This document shows positions 46,893-51,761 of a DNA stretch of 51,761 nt, piece by piece (within the stretch, counting starts at the first letter, position 1; every line of letters begins with the position of its first letter). The stretch is from CAXTSE01 sp964246985. Its GTDB lineage: Bacteria > Actinomycetota > Actinomycetes > Actinomycetales > Microbacteriaceae. The stretch spans positions 1 through 51,761 of the forward strand of contig CAXTSE010000022.1 in the NCBI GenBank assembly GCA_964246985.1, given 5' to 3'. The notes under the pieces were generated by a model. That model had not been told where the DNA came from and did not search any database. It saw only the letters and a list, made by a program, of their open reading frames with translations. A program made the position numbers and the translations under genes.

Positions 46893-49376
46893 CTAGACCT
46901 CGATCGCGCCGACAGCCTCGGGGAGGGCGTCCCGGCCCGGCTGACGACCGGTCGAGAACGTGAACTCCCCGTCGACGAAGTCGACCTGGACGTGGTCGCC
47001 GGCTACGAGCTTGCCGTGCAGGATCTCCTCCGACAGGCGGTCCTCGATCTCGTGCTGCACCGCGCGGCGCAGCGGGCGGGCACCCATCGACGGATCCCAG
47101 CCGAGCTCGATCAGCTGGCCCTTGGCGTCATCCGACACCTCGATCGTCATGTCGCGATCGAGCAGACGCTCCGACAGCCGGCCGAGGAAGAGTCCGACGA
47201 CCTGCAGCAGCTCGGGACGAGACAGCTGCGGGAAGACGATCGTCTCGTCGACGCGGTTGAGGAACTCGGGCTTGAAGTGCTTCTTCAGCTCCTCGACGAC
47301 CTTGGCGCGCATGGCGCGGTAGGTCGTGTCGGACGAGCCCTCGATCGTGAAGCCGACAGGGCCGCCGGTGATGTCCTTCGTTCCGAGGTTCGTCGTCATG
47401 ATGATGACCGTGTTCTTGAAGTCGACGACGCGGCCCTGACCATCCGTCAGACGTCCCTCCTCCAGGATCTGGAGGAGCGAGTTGAAGATGTCCGGGTGCG
47501 CCTTCTCGATCTCGTCGAACAGCACGACCGAGAACGGCTTGCGGCGCACCTTCTCGGTGAGCTGCCCGCCCTCTTCGAAGCCGACGAATCCGGGAGGGGC
47601 ACCGAAGAGCCGCGAGACGGTGTGCTTCTCGCCGTACTCCGACATGTCGAGCGAGATCAGCGCGTTCTCGTCGTCGAACAGGAACTCGGCGAGCGCCTTG
47701 GCGAGCTCGGTCTTTCCGACACCCGTGGGGCCGGCGAAGATGAACGAGCCCGAGGGGCGCTTCGGGTCCTTCAGACCGGCGCGGGTGCGTCGGATCGTCT
47801 TGGAGAGGACCGAGATGGCCTCCTCCTGACCGATGACGCGCTCGTGCAGAGCCTTCTCCATGAAGATGAGCCGGCTCGACTCCTCCTCCGTGAGCTTGAA
47901 GACCGGGATGCCGGTCGCGTTGGCGAGCACCTCGGCGATGACGCCCTCATCCACGGTTCCGGATGCGGCGACGTCACCCGACTTCCACTGCTTCTCGAGG
48001 CGCAGCCGCTCGCCGAGGAGCTTCTTCTCCTCGTCGCGCAGGGACGCGGCCTTCTCGAAGTCCTGGTCCTCGATGGCGGCTTCCTTCGTGCCGCGCACGG
48101 TGGCGATCTTCTCGTCGAACTCGCGCAGCTCCGGCGGGGCCGACAGGATCGACAGACGCAGGCGGGCGCCGGCCTCGTCGATCAGGTCGATGGCCTTGTC
48201 GGGCAGGAATCGGTCGGCCACGTAGCGGTCGGCGAGGTTCGCGGCCGCGACGAGCGCGCCATCCGTGATCGACACCTTGTGGAAGGCCTCGTACTTGTCG
48301 CGGAGGCCCTTCAGGATGTTGATCGTGTGAGGCAGGTTGGGCTCGTGCACCTGCACGGGCTGGAACCGGCGCTCGAGGGCGGCGTCCTTCTCGAAGTGCT
48401 TGCGGTACTCGTCGAGGGTGGTCGCACCGATCGTCTGCAGCTCACCGCGGGCGAGCAGCGGCTTGAGGATCGAGGCCGCGTCGATCGCGCCCTCGGCGGC
48501 ACCCGCGCCGACGAGAGTGTGGATCTCGTCGATGAAGGTGATGATGTCGCCGCGGGTGCGGATCTCCTTGGTGACCTTCTTCAGGCGCTCCTCGAAGTCT
48601 CCGCGGTACCGCGAGCCGGCGATGAGCGAGCCGAGGTCGAGCGTGTAGAGCTGCTTGTCCTTCAGCGTCTCGGGCACGTCGCCGCGCACGATCGCCTGGG
48701 CGAGTCCCTCGACGACGGCGGTCTTGCCGACGCCGGGCTCGCCGATCAGCACGGGGTTGTTCTTGGAACGGCGGGAGAGGATCTGCATGACCCGCTCCAT
48801 CTCCTTCTCGCGCCCGATGACCGGGTCGAGCTTGCCGTCGCGTGCGGCCTGCGTGAGGTTGCGGCCGAACTGGTCGAGGATCTGGCTGCCCTTGTCGGGA
48901 GCCGCGTCGTTGCCGCCGACGGCGACCTGCTCCTTGCCCTGGTAGCCGCTGAGCAGCTGGATGACCTGCTGGCGCACGCGGTTGAGGTCGGCGCCCAGCT
49001 TCACGAGCACCTGGGCTGCGACGCCCTCGCCCTCGCGGATCAGGCCGAGCAGGATGTGCTCGGTGCCGATGTACGAGTGGCCGAGCTGCAGCGCCTCGCG
49101 CAGAGACAGCTCGAGCACCTTCTTGGCGCGCGGAGTGAAGGGGATGTGACCGGTCGGCTGCTGCTGACCCTGGCCGATGATGTCCTGGACCTGCTCGCGC
49201 ACGGCGTCGAGGGAGATGCCGAGGGACTCGAGCGCCTTGGCTGCGACACCTTCGCCCTCGTGGATCAGCCCGAGCAGGATGTGCTCGGTGCCGATGTAGT
49301 TGTGGTTGAGCATCTTCGCCTCTTCTTGGGCAAGGACGACGACCCGACGAGCTCGGTCGGTAAAGCGTTCGAACAT
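46893..49376 (-). CDS. clpC: ATP-dependent Clp protease ATP-binding subunit ClpC
   Basis: This 827-residue Hsp100 unfoldase has two N-terminal Clp-N repeats (HNYIGTEHILLGLIHEGEGV and HSYIGTEHILLGLIREGEGV), AAA-1 Walker A (GEPGVGKT), a UVR-like coiled middle domain, and AAA-2 (GPTGVGKTELAKALAEFLF), ending GRDALPEAVGAIEV. The length and order match ClpC. It feeds substrates to ClpP. ATG at 49374-49376 with GGAGATCG upstream. The long gap before it (188 bases, shared with the divergent DUF2975-like gene) contains a CGC-N5-GCG palindrome that may be a ClgR site. Confidence 0.97.
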   Translation of the reverse strand: MFERFTDRARRVVVLAQEEAKMLNHNYIGTEHILLGLIHEGEGVAAKALESLGISLDAVREQVQDIIGQGQQQPTGHIPFTPRAKKVLELSLREALQLGHSYIGTEHILLGLIREGEGVAAQVLVKLGADLNRVRQQVIQLLSGYQGKEQVAVGGNDAAPDKGSQILDQFGRNLTQAARDGKLDPVIGREKEMERVMQILSRRSKNNPVLIGEPGVGKTAVVEGLAQAIVRGDVPETLKDKQLYTLDLGSLIAGSRYRGDFEERLKKVTKEIRTRGDIITFIDEIHTLVGAGAAEGAIDAASILKPLLARGELQTIGATTLDEYRKHFEKDAALERRFQPVQVHEPNLPHTINILKGLRDKYEAFHKVSITDGALVAAANLADRYVADRFLPDKAIDLIDEAGARLRLSILSAPPELREFDEKIATVRGTKEAAIEDQDFEKAASLRDEEKKLLGERLRLEKQWKSGDVAASGTVDEGVIAEVLANATGIPVFKLTEEESSRLIFMEKALHERVIGQEEAISVLSKTIRRTRAGLKDPKRPSGSFIFAGPTGVGKTELAKALAEFLFDDENALISLDMSEYGEKHTVSRLFGAPPGFVGFEEGGQLTEKVRRKPFSVVLFDEIEKAHPDIFNSLLQILEEGRLTDGQGRVVDFKNTVIIMTTNLGTKDITGGPVGFTIEGSSDTTYRAMRAKVVEELKKHFKPEFLNRVDETIVFPQLSRPELLQVVGLFLGRLSERLLDRDMTIEVSDDAKGQLIELGWDPSMGARPLRRAVQHEIEDRLSEEILHGKLVAGDHVQVDFVDGEFTFSTGRQPGRDALPEAVGAIEV

Positions 49377-49467
49377 GGCGATCTCCTACGGATCTGTGCT
49401 CGACGCCGACAGGGGTGGCGCCGATATACCGACTGTAACCACGGGGTCGGGGCAATACTCCCGTGTT

Positions 49468-49478
49468 CGCCGTCGGCG
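49468..49478. promoter_or_regulatory. Possible ClgR-type site before clpC
   Basis: CGCCGTCGGCG is an 11-bp palindrome with CGC-N5-GCG spacing, as in actinobacterial ClgR operators, about 90 bases upstream of clpC. In GC-rich DNA such short palindromes arise by chance, so this is weak. TATATC on the minus strand near 49421-49427 may be the clpC -10. Confidence 0.3.
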
Positions 49479-49519
49479 TGACCCGATGCGCGGATGCGGC
49501 CGCCGAGGGCTTGCGGAGG

Positions 49520-49554
49520 TTATCGATACTCGTTATGTTAACGATCATCGATAA
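49520..49554. promoter_or_regulatory. AT-rich nested palindrome overlapping the ribosome site of the DUF2975-like gene
   Basis: Outer arms TTATCGAT (49520-49527) and ATCGATAA (49547-49554) enclose inner arms TCGTTA (49530-49535) and TAACGA (49539-49544). It runs into AAGGAG, the ribosome site of the gene at 49565. It is strikingly AT-rich for this genome and fits an operator; the Xre protein encoded two genes on is the first candidate to bind it. Confidence 0.6.
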
Positions 49555-49564
49555 GGAGAGTCTC

Positions 49565-50188
49565 ATGGACAAGCACCTGAACGAGCGTCTCGACGCGGCA
49601 GGCCTCAGCCCCTGGGATGCCGCCGCGTTCCGTGTCTTCGCCGTCATCGCGGCGCTGGCCGGACTGCTGCCGGTCGGCTGGGCCGTCGCGACGGTGGTCG
49701 CGATCGCTGAGGGCCGTCTCGCCGTCGAGCTGCGGCTGGCGACGCCGGTCGCGGCTCCGATCCCGCCGGTCGATGCGGGGACCGGGCTGATCGACACTGT
49801 GGTCGTCACATCGGGCGCCATCTCGGGTGGGGCAGCGGGATCGCTCATCGCCGGCACGATCCTCAGCGCGCTCATCGGCGCCGTCGTAGCCGCTGCTGTC
49901 GCGCTCACCCTCTGGCGCCTGGCGCAGGGCCGCCCATTCCACAGATCGCTGTTCGGCGCGACCCTCCTCGCGGGTGCGGCCATGTCGATCGGCGGGCTCG
50001 TCGCGGCCTTCCTCTCCGGCTTCGGCGCGATGCAGGCCGCTTTCGACCTCGACCCGCAGGGCGACGTGTTCGTGCCCGGCTTCACCCTCGATCCGACGGT
50101 GATGGCCGTCGGCGCGGTGGTCCTCGCGTTCGCCTTCGTCTTCCGGGCGGGCACGCGCCTGCAACGCGAGACGGAGGGGCTCGTCTGA
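49565..50188 (+). CDS. DUF2975-like integral membrane protein
   Basis: This 207-residue protein has about four TMs at 25-50 (VFAVIAALAGLLPVGWAVAT), 78-105 (GGAAGSLIAGTILSALIGAV), 120-145 and 170-190 (VMAVGAVVLAFAFVFRAG). RLAQGRPFHRSLFGATLLAG between TMs 2 and 3 is typical of DUF2975. The ATG at 49565 has AAGGAG 6 bases upstream; longer in-frame starts would remove the operator-promoter space. It overlaps the Xre gene by TGATG. DUF2975-Xre pairs are widespread and of unknown role, possibly sensing envelope or metabolic state. Confidence 0.8.
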   Translation: MDKHLNERLDAAGLSPWDAAAFRVFAVIAALAGLLPVGWAVATVVAIAEGRLAVELRLATPVAAPIPPVDAGTGLIDTVVVTSGAISGGAAGSLIAGTILSALIGAVVAAAVALTLWRLAQGRPFHRSLFGATLLAGAAMSIGGLVAAFLSGFGAMQAAFDLDPQGDVFVPGFTLDPTVMAVGAVVLAFAFVFRAGTRLQRETEGLV

Positions 50189-50433
50189 TGGCGCCGGCCG
50201 AGCCCGACGAGGACGGGGGCCGCATCCACTGCCGGCTCGACGAGCTGCTCGCCGAGCGCGGCATGACGCTCACCCGGCTGAGCGAGCTCGTGGGGGTGAG
50301 CCTGGTCAATCTCTCGGTGCTCAAGAACGACCGCGCCCGCGCGATCCGCTTCTCGACCCTGACGGCGATCTGCGAGGCCCTCGAGTGCGAGGTCGGCGAG
50401 CTGCTGGTGGTCGCGCCGGCCGAGCAGGGCTGA
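50188..50433 (+). CDS. Xre-family regulator (YozG-like)
   Basis: This 81-residue Cro/C1-type HTH protein has GRIHCRLDELLAERGMTLTR, then LSELVGVSLVNLSVLKNDRA as the helix-turn-helix, and FSTLTAICEALECEVGELL as the rest of the domain. The layout and size match the small regulators paired with DUF2975 proteins. It starts inside the last codon of the membrane gene (TGATG). It probably represses its own operon at 49520-49554, with the membrane protein as signal input (inference). Confidence 0.88.
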   Translation: MAPAEPDEDGGRIHCRLDELLAERGMTLTRLSELVGVSLVNLSVLKNDRARAIRFSTLTAICEALECEVGELLVVAPAEQG

Positions 50434-50479
50434 CGGTCCTGGCGCGCTCGATCGGCGACCGCGGCGGTAGCATCCGACC

Positions 50480-51478
50480 ATGAGCAACCTCGAGCGCGAC
50501 CCCGCCGAGCTGGTCTGCGAGAGCGAGAACGACGCCGCCCTCGACTCCGCCGCCCCGAGCGTGCAGATCCTCGAGCCGCGCGAAGTCCCCCTCGGCGGGC
50601 CTCGCGCGCTCATGGTGCGCCGCACCCTCCCCCAGCGCTCTCGCAGCCTCATCGGAGCCTGGTGCTTCGTCGACTCCTACGGGCCGACCCCGTCGGCGCG
50701 GGCCGGCGTCATGGACACCCCGCCGCATCCGCACACCGGTCTGCAGACGGTCAGCTGGCTGTACGCCGGCGAGATCGAGCACCGTGACTCGGTCGGCAGC
50801 GTCGCCCTCATCGAGCCCGGCCAGGTCAACCTCATGACGGCGGGCGCCGGGATCCAGCACTCGGAGGTGTCGACGGACGAGGCGCACAGCCTGCACGGCG
50901 TGCAGCTCTGGATCGCCCTCCCGGATTCCGCCAGGCACATCGCGCCGACCTTCGAGACGTTCGTGGCCACGCCGGTCCGCCTCGACGACGCGACGGTGCG
51001 GGTCTTCGTCGGAACCCTCGGCCTGCCCTCCGAGCCGCCGACCGTCACCACCTACACGCCCGTCGTCGCCGCGCAGCTCGACCTGCCGGCGGGCGGCACG
51101 GTGCGCATCCCGGCCGACCCGGCGTTCGAGTACGGGCTGATCGTCGACTCCGGGAGCCCGCGGCTGCAGGGGGTGACCGTGCCCGAGGCGCACCTCGGGG
51201 TCACGGCGACCGGCGCATCCGAGCTCGTCATCGAGGCGGATCTCGCGCCGGTGCGCGCGCTGCTCATCGGCGGAGTGCCGCTCGGCGAGCAGATCGTCAT
51301 GTGGTGGAACTTCGTCGGCCGCAGTCACGACGAGGTCGTCGCCTATCGCGATCAGTGGCAGCGCGACGTCATCGACGGGGCGGATGCGGCGGGCCGCTTC
51401 GGCGCGGTCGCCGGCTACGACGGCGCGGCGCTTCCCGCTCCGGTGCTGCCGAACGTGCGGCTCAGACCTCGGGAGTAG
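50480..51478 (+). CDS. Pirin family protein
   Basis: This 332-residue bicupin has an N-terminal cupin with the pirin metal site H83 and H85 (PPHPHTGLQTVSW), H127 and E129 (GAGIQHSEV), matching the His-x-His...His-x-Glu pattern of human pirin and E. coli YhhW. A C-terminal cupin follows (LPAGGTVRIPADPAFEYGLI). Pirins act as quercetinase-like dioxygenases or regulators of respiration; the activity here is not known. ATG at 50480; a clear ribosome site is lacking. Its end overlaps the minus-strand gene at 51462 by 17 bases. Confidence 0.93.
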   Translation: MSNLERDPAELVCESENDAALDSAAPSVQILEPREVPLGGPRALMVRRTLPQRSRSLIGAWCFVDSYGPTPSARAGVMDTPPHPHTGLQTVSWLYAGEIEHRDSVGSVALIEPGQVNLMTAGAGIQHSEVSTDEAHSLHGVQLWIALPDSARHIAPTFETFVATPVRLDDATVRVFVGTLGLPSEPPTVTTYTPVVAAQLDLPAGGTVRIPADPAFEYGLIVDSGSPRLQGVTVPEAHLGVTATGASELVIEADLAPVRALLIGGVPLGEQIVMWWNFVGRSHDEVVAYRDQWQRDVIDGADAAGRFGAVAGYDGAALPAPVLPNVRLRPRE

Positions 51479-51671
51479 CCGACCCAGCGGGCGCCGCCAC
51501 CGGCGCGGGCTGCCCGGCCTTCAGGCGCTCCTCGGCCTCGATCTTCGCGTAGGCGCGGCGCTCGTTGCGGTCGGCACGGACGATCGACCGGATGACGACC
51601 GCGAACACGATCCCGAAGAGCACGGTGGGCACCAGCGAGAAGAGCGCGTTGCCCAAGAAGTCGGTCGGCAT
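51462..51671 (-). CDS. Small single-TM membrane protein
   Basis: This 69-residue protein has one TM at about 10-32 (ALFSLVPTVLFGIVFAVVI), a charged segment (RADRNERRAYAKIEAEERLK) and a Pro/Ala tail. It has the look of small conserved actinobacterial membrane proteins; no function known. ATG at 51669-51671. It converges with and overlaps the 3' end of the pirin gene, and the next gene on the same strand ends 14 bases upstream. Confidence 0.7.
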   Translation of the reverse strand: MPTDFLGNALFSLVPTVLFGIVFAVVIRSIVRADRNERRAYAKIEAEERLKAGQPAPVAAPAGSATPEV

Positions 51672-51685
51672 GGCGCCAGGATACG

Positions 51686-51760
51686 TCAGCGACCTGCGAA
51701 GTACACGACCGCGACGACCACGAGGATCACCACGAGTCCGGCGATCGCCACGAAGCGCGA
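51686..51760 (-). CDS. 3' end of a membrane protein gene, cut by window edge
   Basis: The minus strand from the window end reads SRFVAIAGLVVILVVVAVVY then FAGR and TGA at 51686-51688, a C-terminal TM with a short basic end. The rest lies outside the window. The gene 51462-51671 follows 14 bases later, suggesting an operon. Confidence 0.65.
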   Translation of the reverse strand, partial: SRFVAIAGLVVILVVVAVVYFAGR

Positions 51761-51761
51761 C

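Noticed and set aside
46857..49481. An 874-codon plus-strand frame opposite clpC
   Set aside because: The clpC product has every family motif on the minus strand; the antisense product is a Leu/Glu/Arg/Asp-biased artefact.
1..51761. tRNA, rRNA, IS elements, integrases or phage genes
   Set aside because: No tRNA T-arm consensus, transposase, integrase or phage structural motif was recognised on either strand.

Overview
The window is about 51.8 kb of very GC-rich DNA with dense, overlapping genes, frequent GTG starts, and actinobacterial markers (ClpC, RadA, Asp23 cluster, IclR/PcaR-type regulation of aromatic catabolism). Together with the dispersed element reading GGTCTCGACAGGCTCGACC, this suggests Microbacteriaceae, most likely Microbacterium. 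That assignment rests on gene content and style, not on a marker gene.

Layout. (1) 1-2.9 kb: the tail of an upstream gene, a strong terminator, a small secreted Asp/Ser/Gly-rich protein, and a divergent OmpR-type two-component system. (2) 2.9-8.7 kb, minus strand: a MacAB-like export operon with two membrane-fusion adaptors, an ATPase, an FtsX-type permease and a lipoprotein. Regions 1 and 2 carry nearly all copies of the dispersed palindromic element, several of them in frame inside coding sequence. (3) 8.7-17.2 kb, minus strand: an apparent eight-gene operon joining a TfdB-type hydroxylase, maleylacetate reductase and hydroxyquinol 1,2-dioxygenase to a complete LivKGFHM-type importer. The livM 3' end shows a probable one-base frameshift. 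(4) 17.3-21.8 kb: an AraC regulator, then a plus-strand operon for 3-oxoadipate CoA-transferase (two subunits), 3-oxoadipyl-CoA thiolase and an IclR regulator. It is preceded by a good promoter and a perfect 19-bp palindrome. Regions 3 and 4 together take a phenol or resorcinol-type substrate through hydroxyquinol, maleylacetate and 3-oxoadipate to TCA intermediates.

(5) 21.8-36.8 kb, all minus strand: a hemicellulose/arabinan utilisation island. It holds two large secreted multidomain GH43 enzymes, a WxL-like and a DUF916-like surface protein, a LacI regulator, and a YtfQRT-YjfF-type furanose ABC importer with two separate double-NBD ATPases. Near-identical TGTTACCGGTAACA operators lie before the first GH43 gene and before the binding-protein gene, tying enzymes and importer into one likely LacI regulon. 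The two GH43 genes share a 294-bp 3' module that is about 99% identical. (6) 37.1-38.7 kb: radA and an acylphosphatase gene.

(7) 38.9-42.9 kb: an Asp23/Gls24 envelope-stress locus. An ECF sigma factor and two small proteins run one way; Asp23, a small DUF2273-like membrane protein, DUF6286-like and AmaP-like proteins and a CsbD protein run the other. (8) 43-51.8 kb: an orphan type IV pilin-like protein, a membrane-anchored secreted protein, an ArgA-like GNAT acetyltransferase, a fibronectin-III protein with an LAATG sorting signal, clpC, a DUF2975-like/Xre pair behind an AT-rich nested palindrome, a pirin, and two small membrane proteins, the last cut by the window edge. No rRNA, tRNA, CRISPR array, IS element or prophage was seen, and no gap without a gene exceeds 300 bases.
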